64,000 nucleotides of DNA from CAYUVH01 sp964448135 (GTDB lineage: Bacteria > Verrucomicrobiota > Verrucomicrobiia > Limisphaerales > UBA8199): contig CAYUVH010000063.1 in NCBI GenBank assembly GCA_964448135.1, forward strand, positions 1 to 64,000, read 5' to 3'. Position numbers and translations under genes: made by a program. Positions 8,626 to 18,318 of this stretch are shown here, one piece after another. Each line of letters starts with the position of its first letter. Position 1 is the first letter of the stretch. The notes beneath the pieces are model-generated. The model did no database searches. It saw only the letters and a list, made by a program, of their open reading frames with translations, and was not told the DNA's origin.

Positions 8626-11600
8626 TTACGGCTCCTGCCGCAGCCGGTAGTAACCCTGAGCGCTGTTCGTCGGCGAATAGTCCATGAACTGCAACACGCC
8701 GTTTGTGGAAGACAGGGTGGTCAGCGCCGTCCAATCAACCCAATTGCTCGAGAAGAGCAGCGTGTAGTTCACATTGGCAGTCCCCGTCATCTCCAACTGC
8801 ACCGCTCCTGATGGCAGCCGCGTGACCTGGCCAAACACCGGCGGCGCATTGCTCGGGAATAATACCGTCAGCATCGCATTCGAACTCGTGATGTTCCCAA
8901 ACGCGTTCGTCACCACCACGGAATAGGCGCCCGCGTTCGTGTCCTGCGCACTGGCCACCACGTAGCTGGAGTCGGTCGCTCCCGCGATATTCGTGCTATT
9001 GAGCCGCCACTGATACGCCAAGGGCCCCGTGCCGCTGGCCACGACAGTGAAATTCGTGCTCTGCCCCTGCGTCACCGTCACGCCGACCGGCTGCGTCGTG
9101 ATACCGGGGGGAACCGTCACCGTCAGCACGGCATTGCTTGTCGCCAGCACACCGTTTGTGCCCGAGACCAGGCATGCATACGTACCCGCATTCGTCGTTC
9201 CCGCAGCCCCCAGCGAGTAGCTCGACGACGTCGCCCCGCTGATGTTCGTGCCGTTGAATTGCCACTGATAAGCCGTGCCGATCGCGACTGTGCTGAAAGC
9301 AACCGACTGCGTATTTGACACCGTCTGGCTGACCGGCTGCTCGATGATCCACGGATCGTTGGCCGCGCGGAAGGTTAGGTCGTCGTAGTAGCCGGACACG
9401 CCGGCCTTGGCCATGGCATGATTCAATTCAATGAGGTTGAATCCAAAATTGCTGCCCGTGCTCGGGTAGCTGAACGTGGCATTGGTCATGTTGTCCACGT
9501 ACATCCACACCGGCGCGAGTCGCGCCGCATTCGGAATCCCCACGATCATGCGCGCGTGGTGCCAGCCGACGGACCGCATGGTCGTGGTGTTGAACCACCC
9601 GTTGGCGTTAAACCCGCCCGTCGCGCCCACAATGCGCGCCTGGTAATTGGAATAATTGTATCCCGTCGAGTTAAATGAACCGAGCGACATGCGCTGGTTG
9701 AAGGCCGTGAACGCAGACGACACATCCGCCGTGGACGAGACGGGATCGTTTTCACAGAGCGCCAGGTATTCCTGCAGGTTGGTCGCCGCCGGGGTCGAAC
9801 CGTATGCATCGTAAAACCACCAGTCGCACATGAAATTGCCGTAATAATTACTGCCCGCATTCAGTCGGTAAATGAGGTTCAACCAATCCTGCCTGAGGGT
9901 GACGTTGGTGGCTACACCCAGCATTTGCGCCCCGCCATGCGGCAGGATGCCGCTACCTGAATTCGTGATCATCCCGGCTGCAGTCCCGGACGTGGCTGAC
10001 CACGGGTTCGAAGAACTGGTGTTGGGCCCGCTCGTGGTGTCGTTGTCCACACTGCCCAGCGCATATGCTTCGAATCCATCGAGAAACACGAAGGCCGCCT
10101 GCTGCACCGTCAGCACCGCATTAGTGCTTGTCTGACTGCCGGCGAGATTACTCACCGTGACCGAGTAAGTCGCCGCGTTGCTCCAGGTCACCTGCGCCAG
10201 CGAATAAGCCGACTGCGTCGCCCCCGAAATCGGCGTTCCATTCTTTCGCCATTGATATGCTGGCGACGTTCCTTGCGAAAGACTCACGCTAAATGCCGCG
10301 CTGTTGCTCACCGCCACCAACTGGTTGGCCGGCTGCACGCTGATAATTGGCGGCACAATCACAGTAAGTTGCGCGTTCGAACTCAGCGCGGTGTCGTACG
10401 CATTGGAAACCACCACCGCATACGGCCCTGCATTTGAGGGTTGCGCGCCGATCGAATAACTCGTGCCTGTTGCTCCCGCTATCGGCGATCCGCCAAACAG
10501 CCATTGATAATAAAGCGGTGCGCTGCCGGTAGCCGTCACCGAAAACGTGGCATTGCTCCCCTGTGCCAACGTCAGGTTCTGTGGCTGCGCCGTAATGGCT
10601 GGCGGCGTCGGCACTTCGATCACCATCAGGTTCGCCGGTGGGCTGCTGGTCACCGTGCCTGCGGGATTCGCTACCGCGACCGCATAAAGCCCCGCATCAG
10701 CCGGCTGCGCATTCGATCGGGTATAACTGCTCGCCGTCGCGCCCGAAATCACGCTGCCGTTGAACATCCATTGATATCCGAACGGCGAAGTCCCGGACGC
10801 TTGCACCGTGAACGTCGCGTTAAAACCCTGTGTCACTGTCACGTCCTGCGGTGGGTTCGTGATCGCCGGCGCCACGATCACCGTCAGCAACGCGTTCGAA
10901 CTCAGCGCCGTGCTGATCGCGTTCGAGACCACCACCGAATACGGCCCCGCGTTCGAAGGCTGAGCGTTGTTCAGCGTGAAACTCGTTCCCGTCGCGCCGG
11001 CGATGCTCGCGCTGTTGAACATCCATTGGTAAGTCAGCGGTGCCGACCCGCCCGCGGTCACCGTGAATGTCGCGCTCTGTCCCTGGTTGGTGCTCACGTT
11101 TTGCGGCTGCGCCACGACGTAAGGGGCGCTGTTCACCGCGGAAGTTCCGCTGCGAATCGTGCTGTTGGCTGTATCGGCGATCGCAAAAGTTCCGCCCGCA
11201 TTTTCCGCCATGGCCGCCGGGCCGAAAAACCGCGCCGCAGCTCCCGAGCCGTCCGCGCTGCCGGGCGCCAGTGCCGCTCCGGCGACCGTACCAGCCACCC
11301 AATTCGTCCCCGAGGAAACCAGCGATCTTACCGTGTTATTTCCCGAGTCCAGCACGAACAATCCGCCACCCGAGTCCACCGTGATCGCCTGTGGCCGGAA
11401 AAATCGTGCCGCCACATTCGTCCCATCCGCGCTGCCCCAAACCCCCGATTGCCCCGCGATCGTGCTCACCACCCCACCGCTCGTCACCTTGCGCACGGCG
11501 TGATTGCCCGTGTCCGCTACGTAAACATTTCCCGAACCATCCACCGCCAAACCTTCCGGAGAATTAAACCGCGCCCCATTCGTCCCTGTGTTGATTCCCC

Positions 11601-13203
11601 CATCTGTGCTGCCCGGCATTCCCGGAACCCCGGCCAGCGTCGTCACCACGCCACCCGAGGTGATTTTCCGCACGGTATGATTTCCTGTGTCCGCCACGTA
11701 TAAATTTCCGCTGCCATCCAAAGCCACCGCTTGCGGCCCGTTGAATAGCGCTCCGCTACCCGTGCCGTTCGTCAAGCCGGCGAGCCCCAATTGCCCGGCG
11801 AAAGTCGTCACCGCCCCGCCGCTGGTCACCCTGCGGATCGCATGATTACCCGTGTCGGCCACATAAACATTTCCACTCCCATCCACCACCAGACCCTGCG
11901 GCGCATTGAAAAGCGCGCTCCCGCCGCTGCCATTGTTCGTGCCCGCCACACCTGCCGAGCCCGCCAGCGTTGTCACCGCACCGCCAATAGCGATTTTGCG
12001 GATTGTGTGATTGAAAGTGTCCGCCACGTAAACATTCCCGCCGCCATCGATCGCCGAACCGGCCGGCCAGTAAAACCGCGCGCTGCTCCCCGTCCCGTTC
12101 GTGCTTCCCGTCGAAGCCGAACCCGCCACTGTCGTCACCGTCGTGCCGGCAATCTTCCGAATCGTCCCGTTCCCCGTGTCCGCCACGTAGATATTGCCCG
12201 CCGCATCCGCCGCCACGCCCTGCGGTTCCCAAAATCTCGCGCTGCTCCCCGTGCTGTCCGCGCTGCCAAACACTCCCGCCGCTCCCGCGATCGTCGAAAC
12301 CACTCCCGCCGGGGTCACCTTCCGAATCGTGTGGTTGTATGCATCCGCCACGTACACGTTCGTCGCGCCATCCACCGCCATCCCCGACGGCCCCCAAAAT
12401 TGCACGCTCGCGCCCGATCCGTCGCCGCTGCCGTTCACGCCCGCCACGCCTGCCAGCGTCGTGACAGCTCCCAGCGCCGTGACCTTCCGGACGGTCTGAT
12501 TTCCCGTATCACCAACATAAAGATTTCCCGCACCATCCAGCGTGATTCCCTGCGGCGTGTTGAACTGCGCCGCGCTCCCCGTACCGTTGTTCGTTCCCGC
12601 AATGCCCGCCGCACCTGCCAGCGACGTCACCACGCCCCCCAGGGTCACCTGCCGGATTGTGTGGTTCCAAGTGTCCGCCACATAGATCAACGTTCCGGAT
12701 CCATCCACCGCCACGCCTTCCGGCTGATAAAATCGCGCGCCCGCCCCCACGCCGTTATTCGTCCCCGAACTTCCCGCCAATCCTGCCAGAGTTGAAACAA
12801 CGCCTCCGGGCGTAATCATCCGGATCGTGTGATTTCCCGTGTCCGCCACCAAAACATTTCCCGCATTGTCCACCGCTACCCCTTGGGGCTGGTTGAACAG
12901 CGCCCCGCTGTTCGTTCCGTTTGCGCTGCCGCTCACACCCGCCTGCCCTGCCAGCGTGCTGACCACCCCGTTCGTCGTGATGAATCGAATCGTATGATTC
13001 TCCGTGTCCGCCACGTAAAGATTGCCCTGCGCATCCGACGCCACGCCCCATGAATTGGCAAACCGTGCCGCCGCACCCGAACCATCCGCGCTCCCCTGCG
13101 GCGCCGACCCCGCCAGTGTCGAGAACGTCAGCGACTGCGAACGTGCCGCCAACACCAGAGTCAGCAGCAGGGCGACACTAAGAATTATGCGCGGCGGCTT
13201 CAC
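8626..13203 (-). CDS. Giant secreted NHL-repeat / Ig-like domain protein
   Basis: About 1525 aa. The frame is closed by a TGA at 13237-13239, so the start is either TTG at 13233 or, preferred here, GTG at 13203, which gives a clean signal peptide (KPPRIILSVALLLTLVLAA). Twelve NHL-type beta-propeller units of about 56 residues fill residues 35-690, each with a G(V/L)AVD..GN(V/L)YVADT.NHTIR core. Four Ig-like domains (about 80-90 aa; AxQPQNxTxxQGxxATF...YQWxFNG) follow to about 1035. A 245-residue jelly-roll or lectin-like region with many aromatics (FMCDWWFYDAYG) comes next, then two more Ig-like domains and a C-terminal module ending GYYRLRQEP. The protein is likely surface-attached or secreted with a binding role. 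It is convergent with the TPR glycosyltransferase gene, with 29 bp between their stops. Confidence 0.87.
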   Translation of the reverse strand: MKPPRIILSVALLLTLVLAARSQSLTFSTLAGSAPQGSADGSGAAARFANSWGVASDAQGNLYVADTENHTIRFITTNGVVSTLAGQAGVSGSANGTNSGALFNQPQGVAVDNAGNVLVADTGNHTIRMITPGGVVSTLAGLAGSSGTNNGVGAGARFYQPEGVAVDGSGTLIYVADTWNHTIRQVTLGGVVTSLAGAAGIAGTNNGTGSAAQFNTPQGITLDGAGNLYVGDTGNQTVRKVTALGAVTTLAGVAGVNGSGDGSGASVQFWGPSGMAVDGATNVYVADAYNHTIRKVTPAGVVSTIAGAAGVFGSADSTGSSARFWEPQGVAADAAGNIYVADTGNGTIRKIAGTTVTTVAGSASTGSTNGTGSSARFYWPAGSAIDGGGNVYVADTFNHTIRKIAIGGAVTTLAGSAGVAGTNNGSGGSALFNAPQGLVVDGSGNVYVADTGNHAIRRVTSGGAVTTFAGQLGLAGLTNGTGSGALFNGPQAVALDGSGNLYVADTGNHTVRKITSGGVVTTLAGVPGMPGSTDGGINTGTNGARFNSPEGLAVDGSGNVYVADTGNHAVRKVTSGGVVSTIAGQSGVWGSADGTNVAARFFRPQAITVDSGGGLFVLDSGNNTVRSLVSSGTNWVAGTVAGAALAPGSADGSGAAARFFGPAAMAENAGGTFAIADTANSTIRSGTSAVNSAPYVVAQPQNVSTNQGQSATFTVTAGGSAPLTYQWMFNSASIAGATGTSFTLNNAQPSNAGPYSVVVSNAISTALSSNALLTVIVAPAITNPPQDVTVTQGFNATFTVQASGTSPFGYQWMFNGSVISGATASSYTRSNAQPADAGLYAVAVANPAGTVTSSPPANLMVIEVPTPPAITAQPQNLTLAQGSNATFSVTATGSAPLYYQWLFGGSPIAGATGTSYSIGAQPSNAGPYAVVVSNAYDTALSSNAQLTVIVPPIISVQPANQLVAVSNSAAFSVSLSQGTSPAYQWRKNGTPISGATQSAYSLAQVTWSNAATYSVTVSNLAGSQTSTNAVLTVQQAAFVFLDGFEAYALGSVDNDTTSGPNTSSSNPWSATSGTAAGMITNSGSGILPHGGAQMLGVATNVTLRQDWLNLIYRLNAGSNYYGNFMCDWWFYDAYGSTPAATNLQEYLALCENDPVSSTADVSSAFTAFNQRMSLGSFNSTGYNYSNYQARIVGATGGFNANGWFNTTTMRSVGWHHARMIVGIPNAARLAPVWMYVDNMTNATFSYPSTGSNFGFNLIELNHAMAKAGVSGYYDDLTFRAANDPWIIEQPVSQTVSNTQSVAFSTVAIGTAYQWQFNGTNISGATSSSYSLGAAGTTNAGTYACLVSGTNGVLATSNAVLTVTVPPGITTQPVGVTVTQGQSTNFTVVASGTGPLAYQWRLNSTNIAGATDSSYVVASAQDTNAGAYSVVVTNAFGNITSSNAMLTVLFPSNAPPVFGQVTRLPSGAVQLEMTGTANVNYTLLFSSNWVDWTALTTLSSTNGVLQFMDYSPTNSAQGYYRLRQEP

Positions 13204-13243
13204 CAGATCTCGGAGCCCCAACCATCCGGACAACCCTCACTAT

Positions 13244-13304
13244 TTCGGACTTCGGTCATTCGGATTTCTTTCGTCATTCGACATTCGGATTTTGTCATTC
13301 AGCC
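13244..13304 (-). repeat. Heptamer element (4 units, 4-nt break, 3 units) 3' of the GH20 gene
   Basis: On the plus strand TTCGTCA, TTCGACA, TTCGGAT and TTTGTCA run head to tail at 13270-13297. They are separated by TTCT (13266-13269) from three further units (TTCGGAT, TTCGGTCA with one extra base, TTCGGAC) at 13244-13265. Read in the sense of the GH20 gene the unit is NNNCGAA. The array begins about 6 nt beyond the GH20 stop codon. Confidence 0.8.
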
Positions 13305-13309
13305 CTCAT

Positions 13310-15424
13310 CTAATTCCAATTCGGCAAAAACACCTTCCCGTTGCTATTGTTATTGGCCCCGCTCTCCTTCATCGAAACCTGCAACGTGTACGTCGCCCCG
13401 GCGTGATACCACGGCAGCTTCACCGAGTAATACGCCACTCCGCCCAGCCCGTTCCCCGTCTGCGTATAATTCGCCAGGCCCGCAAATCCCGTGAACGTAT
13501 TGATATCCACCTGCACCCCGTTCTCCAGCAGCGCCACCGAGTTCACCACGATGCCATCATTGCCTGACGTATAAATGAAACTCACATTGATCTCTCCGCT
13601 CTTCGTCACATATGGCGTGATGTCATACGTCACATTCGTCGAGGTCGTCGGCAACGAGGGCCCCCACGTGCCCACCAGCGTGTTCGTTTCCTTGTTGTAA
13701 TTGATCCCCATAGCCGCCAGCCGTTGCACGTCCGTCGCCAATCGCGCCGTGAAATCGCTGTAGTTCTTCGAAGCCGCCGGAGTCCACGTCACCTCGGATT
13801 GCGCGCACATACGCGGAAACATCTTGTACTCCACGTTCAACCCCGACGGCACGAACTCCGTCCACAGATTCAACTGCGCCCCGATGATGTTCGTCGTCCA
13901 CGGCGGGTTCAAATTCGACGGCACCGGCTCATAATTGTAAACCGTGCTCATCGTCTTATAGGCCGGCGAACTGCCCACTTGGAAAAACGGCTCGTTCGTA
14001 AACGAATACGCATCCTGCTGCTGGTAGTAATTAATCCCATTCGGGCACATCACCACTTGCTGCCCGTTCGAAGCCGTCAGCGGCGCCACATACCCCGAAC
14101 CGCCCGCTCCGATCCACTCCATCTGCACCGCGCCGGGCACCGTCCCCGCCGCCTCAAACTCCGACCAGCCCACCATCGTCCGCCCGTTCTGCTGCAAAAA
14201 CGCGCAAATATTTGTCGAAAACCACCGCTGATACTGTTGCTTCTTGGAGGTTGTCGTCCCCGTGATGCCCAACGCCGCGATCTGATTCACATCCGGCGTA
14301 TAACTGAGCCACTGGCTGTCACCTGTCGCAATCACTTCATCCCCGCCGGTATGAATGTATTTCCCCGGAAAAACATTCATCACCTCCGTCAGCACGTTCG
14401 TGAAAAACGTCCAGCTGCCCGGACCCGCCAGGCTGAACAACGTGAACCCATAACTGATATTATCCATGTTGTACACGCTCGCGGCATTCCCGCAGCCCAG
14501 CGACGGATACGATACCAGCGCCGCCGAGCAGTGCGCCGGAAATTCAATCTCCGGCACAATCGTGATGTAGCGCTGCTGCGCATACGCCACCACTTCCTTG
14601 AGTTCGTCCTGCGTGTAATACCCGCCGTACTTCCCGAAGGAATTCCAAGCCGTGCTCACTTTCGGGTTCTGCCCGTAATCGATCCCCGTCCGCCACGCGC
14701 CCGTATTCGTTGAAGCCGCCACCGTCAGCGACGGATACGATTTGATCTCCATCCGCCAGCCATGGTCGTCGGTCAGGTGCCAGTGAAAGGTGTTCAGTTT
14801 GTGAAGCGCCAGCCCATCGAGGATTTTCTTCACCTGGTCCTTGTCCACAAAGTGCCGCGACACATCCAGCATCGTACCGCGCCACGCGAACCGCGGTTGG
14901 TCCTGCACATACACACACGGCGCTGTCCACGCCACCCCGCCCACCGGTTTCTGCGATAAAATCTGTGGCGGAAAGAGTTGCAGCAACGACTGTATTCCGT
15001 AGAACACCCCTGCCTGCGCCGGCGCGCGAATCACCACCGAATCCGGCGCCACGGTCAACTCATACCCTTCGTTGCCCAGGCTCCCCAGCGCATTCGCCGT
15101 CGTCAGCAAAATCGCCCCGCGGATCGGCCCATTGCCGTTATTGGTGGCGATTCCAAATTGATACCCCGTGGATTTAGCCAATGTAGCCGCCAGGAACTGT
15201 CCATTCGTCACCGAAGCCGCATCCACTAAAATGCGTGTCCTCGCGAGCGACAAAGCTCCCGCGACCTGTTGGGTGGGACAAAGGGTGAAGCTACCGGGTC
15301 GTGTCTGCAGGGTGACCGGCTTCGGTATAATGGCCGGGTTGGCTGCGAAGCCCTGCACGGCCCCCAGCCCGAGGACGGTAGCCACGACGCCCGCTATCGT
15401 CCGGCGGAACAACTCAAACTGCAT
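13310..15424 (-). CDS. Glycoside hydrolase family 20 beta-N-acetylhexosaminidase
   Basis: 704-aa exported enzyme that should remove terminal GlcNAc or GalNAc from glycans or chitin oligomers. Residues 1-27 form a signal peptide ending GAVQGFA. A GH20b (zincin-like) domain (PAIIPKPVTLQ...EGYELTV) is followed by the GH20 TIM barrel: RGTMLDVSRHFVDK, then NTFHWHLTDDHGWRMEIKSYP. HTGGDEV holds the catalytic Asp362-Glu363 pair, Asp orienting the substrate acetamido group and Glu acting as acid/base. A C-terminal beta-sandwich (from YDITPYVTKSGEINVSF) of about 100 residues follows and may bind carbohydrate. The ATG at 15424 is supported by the signal peptide. The length is normal for a GH20 with one accessory domain. 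Confidence 0.93.
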   Translation of the reverse strand: MQFELFRRTIAGVVATVLGLGAVQGFAANPAIIPKPVTLQTRPGSFTLCPTQQVAGALSLARTRILVDAASVTNGQFLAATLAKSTGYQFGIATNNGNGPIRGAILLTTANALGSLGNEGYELTVAPDSVVIRAPAQAGVFYGIQSLLQLFPPQILSQKPVGGVAWTAPCVYVQDQPRFAWRGTMLDVSRHFVDKDQVKKILDGLALHKLNTFHWHLTDDHGWRMEIKSYPSLTVAASTNTGAWRTGIDYGQNPKVSTAWNSFGKYGGYYTQDELKEVVAYAQQRYITIVPEIEFPAHCSAALVSYPSLGCGNAASVYNMDNISYGFTLFSLAGPGSWTFFTNVLTEVMNVFPGKYIHTGGDEVIATGDSQWLSYTPDVNQIAALGITGTTTSKKQQYQRWFSTNICAFLQQNGRTMVGWSEFEAAGTVPGAVQMEWIGAGGSGYVAPLTASNGQQVVMCPNGINYYQQQDAYSFTNEPFFQVGSSPAYKTMSTVYNYEPVPSNLNPPWTTNIIGAQLNLWTEFVPSGLNVEYKMFPRMCAQSEVTWTPAASKNYSDFTARLATDVQRLAAMGINYNKETNTLVGTWGPSLPTTSTNVTYDITPYVTKSGEINVSFIYTSGNDGIVVNSVALLENGVQVDINTFTGFAGLANYTQTGNGLGGVAYYSVKLPWYHAGATYTLQVSMKESGANNNSNGKVFLPNWN

Positions 15425-15625
15425 TGAGTGTGCAGTATATCACGAGAAACCCCTCACGCAAACGATTTCAAACGGTCCCCGAGGCCAGAGTGGGGCGAGC
15501 GTACCCGCGAGCCGTCATACCCAAGCGGCAAATCAGTCGGGCTGGCTAAGTTTCGGCCACCAAGGGCGTATCGTCCCCACCTCGACCGCACCCATTTGCA
15601 GTCACACCCACGCGTCCGTTTGCCG

Positions 15626-16327
15626 CTAAATCGTCCGCGGAAACGTCGAAAACGTCACTCCCCTTAAAGTCGAAACCACCGCGCTCCAACCGGCAACCTT
15701 TAACGCTCCGCGAAGTGTATACTGAAAGTAGGTCCGCTCGGGTTCGATAAACGCAACCAATCCCCGCTCCTCCATTACGCGAAAACGCTGCTCGCGGCAT
15801 TGCCAGAATTCCCCCAGTTCATGCCCGGGCGTGTACAGCTTTACCTGCACCTGCCGCTTGGCCAGCGCCTTCCGATGTTGTTCCAACAGCGACGCAAAGC
15901 TTCCCGCCGGCGCCAGTTGCGTCCGGTTCATGCGTGTAATGTCCAGTTCCGCTCCCGCCAGGTGATCCGTGGTGGTGAATATTCTTCCCTCCACGTCCCG
16001 CGTGTGCAGCCACGTCGTCCGCACACTGAAACTTGCCAGTTTCCCCGCGCCCACCACCACCAGGCAGTCGCGCTCCGGCGTCGCCAGCAAACCGTAAGTA
16101 AGCTGGTAGCGCGGACCCTTCGCATCCGCCACCCAGCCAAGAAAAGTGCAGTGACCCTCCAGCGCACCGTTGACGAACCGCGCCCGGTAACCCCCGAGAT
16201 CTGGATATTGCGGATGCGCCTCCGGCTGGGTGTACGGCCAGACCATCCGCTTCTCCGTCCGCGCCACGATCGTTTGCAGGACAAAGAAACCTACAATCGT
16301 GGCCAGGAAAATGTAGAGTATGATCAT
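15626..16327 (-). CDS. Hypothetical protein with one N-terminal membrane anchor
   Basis: 233 aa, not recognised. Residues 1-20 form one transmembrane segment (IILYIFLATIVGFFVLQTIV), after which the rest should be cytoplasmic or periplasmic. The body is mixed alpha/beta with no obvious catalytic motif; fixed features are TEKRMVWPYTQPEAHPQYPDL after the anchor and a hydrophobic GALKVAGWSAVV near the end. ATG at 16327. The gene at 16345-16653 lies 17 bp upstream on the same strand, so they are likely co-transcribed. The predicted fold and localisation are inferences; no function is proposed. Confidence 0.7.
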   Translation of the reverse strand: MIILYIFLATIVGFFVLQTIVARTEKRMVWPYTQPEAHPQYPDLGGYRARFVNGALEGHCTFLGWVADAKGPRYQLTYGLLATPERDCLVVVGAGKLASFSVRTTWLHTRDVEGRIFTTTDHLAGAELDITRMNRTQLAPAGSFASLLEQHRKALAKRQVQVKLYTPGHELGEFWQCREQRFRVMEERGLVAFIEPERTYFQYTLRGALKVAGWSAVVSTLRGVTFSTFPRTI

Positions 16328-16344
16328 GAATTAATTCCTTTGTT

Positions 16345-16653
16345 TTAAGCGTCCGACGGGTGTCGCCTCCGTTGCCAGGCCGCGCCAGGACCTTCCCGCA
16401 GCGCCTGCCAGCCTGGAGGCAGGTCCGCTACTTCCAGCACGCTGCCATCCAGCCGCGCCATTTCCTCCAGGCATACCACTCGTCCATCCGCCACATTCGC
16501 ATCTGTGCTGCCGATGAATTGCCAGCCGTGATCATCCTCGTCATGGCTGACGAGCAAAATGGGCTCCTCACCCTCCAACACCTGCCGCATCGTAATCGTC
16601 GCGCAATTGCGCGGCTGATCAAACGGCCAATTTTCCGATTCTCCGGCACTCAT
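16345..16653 (-). CDS. Small acidic conserved hypothetical protein
   Basis: 102 aa from the ATG at 16653; the frame opens at a TTG at 16683 but the inner ATG gives the more natural N-terminus (MSAGESENWPFDQ). Visible features are a cluster NCATITMRQV, LLVSHDEDDHGWQFIG, GRVVCLEEMARLD and DLPPGWQAL. The SHDEDDHGWQF stretch followed by LPPGW resembles small proteins annotated as DUF2185-like or immunity-type, but this is recalled resemblance rather than a tested match. No signal peptide. It is the first gene of a likely two-gene operon with the membrane-anchored gene at 15626-16327. Confidence 0.65.
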   Translation of the reverse strand: MSAGESENWPFDQPRNCATITMRQVLEGEEPILLVSHDEDDHGWQFIGSTDANVADGRVVCLEEMARLDGSVLEVADLPPGWQALREGPGAAWQRRRHPSDA

Positions 16654-16872
16654 CGCCTGGTCTTTCTTCGGGGCTCGCCGCAAATAATGAATGCTTCTTC
16701 ATCTCTGTGCCACAACAATCCGAACTTCCTCCCCTCACGGAATTACACCGCCCGTCCACGTCTGGCATCTTGAGTAACGGATATCAAATTCATCCTGATC
16801 ACAGTTGACGAAATTGGGGGCTTCGAGCTTCCTTCGTCACGTGTCGCGCCGAAGCATCCTGGCGAAGGCGGA

Positions 16873-16893
16873 TTCGACATTCGCGCTTCGCCA
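16873..16893 (-). repeat. Short heptamer array, partial copy
   Basis: Three head-to-tail heptamers (TTCGACA, TTCGCGC, TTCGCCA on the plus strand; NNNCGAA-type on the minus strand) lie 45 nt beyond the stop of the lipoprotein gene at 16938-17426. They match the unit of the longer elements at 13.27 and 45.70 kb but lack the second half. The rest of the 284-bp gap shows nothing else. Confidence 0.55.
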
Positions 16894-16937
16894 TTAACCT
16901 CCCTCCGCCCCTCGCTGCCCGCAACCAACTCCTCTAC

Positions 16938-17426
16938 TTACTCCACCGCCAGTTCAATCTTCACCGGCGCCAGCTTGCTCGCCGCCATGTCCGGCTTCCC
17001 GCTCGCCGCCGCGGAAGTCGGCTGGATCTCCAGCGTCACCTTGCAACCCTTCGGCAACATCGCCCCGTTCGCAAAAGTAAGCACCTCGCGCTGCGTTTCC
17101 TCCGGTGCCAGGTAGCCGCTCATCCAGCTATGTTGTAACGTCCGCGGCTTGCCATCCACCGTCAGCGTGATGTCGCCGGGAACAAAAGCAATCGTCTGGC
17201 TGTAACCATTGTGGACCCGAACATACACATCAATCGCCCCCGCCTTGTTCTTCAACCACGGCACCTCCACCTGCATTCCCTTGCCGCCCGGCTCATTCGA
17301 AGCGCTCACCGCCGGGTTCAAATACTTGACCTTCTGATAGCGGGAAGCGCATCCGCTCGCAACCACCGCGATGGTCACCGCCGCCGCAAACGCAAAAAGT
17401 AATATGAAAAATTTGGCGCGCGTCAT
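16938..17426 (-). CDS. Lipoprotein, paralog of the next gene
   Basis: 162 aa from the ATG at 17426 (the frame opens upstream at 17483 with a stretch lacking a signal). The N-terminus MTRAKFFILLFAFAAAVTIAVVASGC is a type II signal peptide with the lipid-accepting Cys near residue 26. The mature part (about 136 aa) is a predicted beta-sandwich with QVEVPWLKNKAGAIDVYVRVHNGY, TLTVDGKPRTLQHSW and KCKVTLEIQP-type strands. The gene at 17657-18106 shares the same order of motifs (WLKNKS.GTDV, VDGQAR, LEAKP), so the two arose by duplication. Fold suggests a periplasmic binding or inhibitor domain; the function is unknown. Confidence 0.75.
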   Translation of the reverse strand: MTRAKFFILLFAFAAAVTIAVVASGCASRYQKVKYLNPAVSASNEPGGKGMQVEVPWLKNKAGAIDVYVRVHNGYSQTIAFVPGDITLTVDGKPRTLQHSWMSGYLAPEETQREVLTFANGAMLPKGCKVTLEIQPTSAAASGKPDMAASKLAPVKIELAVE

Positions 17427-17656
17427 GACGAAAAGGCAATTTTTTGCAAAATTCGGTTCACGGACAAAAAAGAAATCGGGCAATTCAATTGTTTAATCCT
17501 CTCGCGCGAAAATGCAATAGAGGATTTGTGAAATCCCAGTCTTTCGCGTGAGCACGACCATCCCGTGACCTGATATCCTGATGCGAAAGGCGAGGTGATC
17601 GGAGCGCCCGTCCCCGAACGGGTGTGTTGCCGTTGAAATCTCCCCGCGCGCGTCGC

Positions 17657-18106
17657 TTATTGGACGAGCAACTCGAGCTTCAGCGGCGTAATCGCAGCCC
17701 CACCGGGCGACGCATACACAGGTTTGGCTTCGAGAATGGCCTTGGTATTGGGCGCCATCTTGCCGGTCCCCACAAAAGTCACCACGCCCCTCGTGGATTC
17801 ATGCGCGCCCAACATTGTGCGCAGCGTGCTTCGCTTCACCGCGCGCGCCTGCCCGTCCACGATCAAATTGAAGGCCGTCGGGCCCACGGTGATCGGCTGA
17901 TCATAATTGTTGAGCACCCAAAGCTGGACATCCGTGCCGTCACTCTTGTTTTTCAGCCAGTCCACTTTCACCTGGAAACCCTGGCCGTTCGCCTCATTGG
18001 ACGACGATCCATTGGCATGTTGATAGCGCGTCTCATCATAGGCGCAGCCGGCCGCTCCCAAAGCAAGCCCGGCACAAAGGAGGAGAAGTTGGTTGATTCG
18101 GTTCAT
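17657..18106 (-). CDS. Lipoprotein, paralog of the downstream gene
   Basis: 149 aa from the ATG at 18106 (the frame runs on to 18184 through a TTG but the signal peptide fixes the start). MNRINQLLLLCAGLALGAAGC is a lipoprotein signal with Cys21 in the LGAAGC lipobox. The mature domain carries GFQVKVDWLKNKSDGTDVQ, FNLIVDGQARAVKRS, ESTRGVVTFVG and ILEAKPVY, colinear with the paralog at 16938-17426. The pair is transcribed leftwards, with 230 bp between them and a weak GC hairpin, so they may be separate transcripts. It is divergent from the ABC importer operon. Confidence 0.75.
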   Translation of the reverse strand: MNRINQLLLLCAGLALGAAGCAYDETRYQHANGSSSNEANGQGFQVKVDWLKNKSDGTDVQLWVLNNYDQPITVGPTAFNLIVDGQARAVKRSTLRTMLGAHESTRGVVTFVGTGKMAPNTKAILEAKPVYASPGGAAITPLKLELLVQ

Positions 18107-18237
18107 AACAATCATGTTTTTCGTGGACCCAAATGAAATTGGTTTCTGCCTCCCCATTCCTAAGCCGCTCTTCCGAGAATGCAATCAGAAAGAATCGGGA
18201 TTGCCGGGCCGCGCCCACGCTTCTCCCCGATTTCTTC

Positions 18238-18264
18238 ACAGGTCTCACTTGTCCCACAGGTCCC
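18238..18264 (-). repeat. Three-unit 9-mer array (GGGACNNNN type)
   Basis: On the minus strand GGGACCTGT, GGGACAAGT and GAGACCTGT follow one another with exact 9-bp spacing, in the divergent gap between the lipoprotein and the ABC importer operon. The same GGGAC-led 9-mer appears in longer arrays at 24605-24667 and 24874-24918. Confidence 0.6.
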
Positions 18265-18318
18265 ATCCTGTTTCGCCCCCTTGACCCGCGCCCCATTTGC
18301 CCTAAAACTCGCCTTCAA

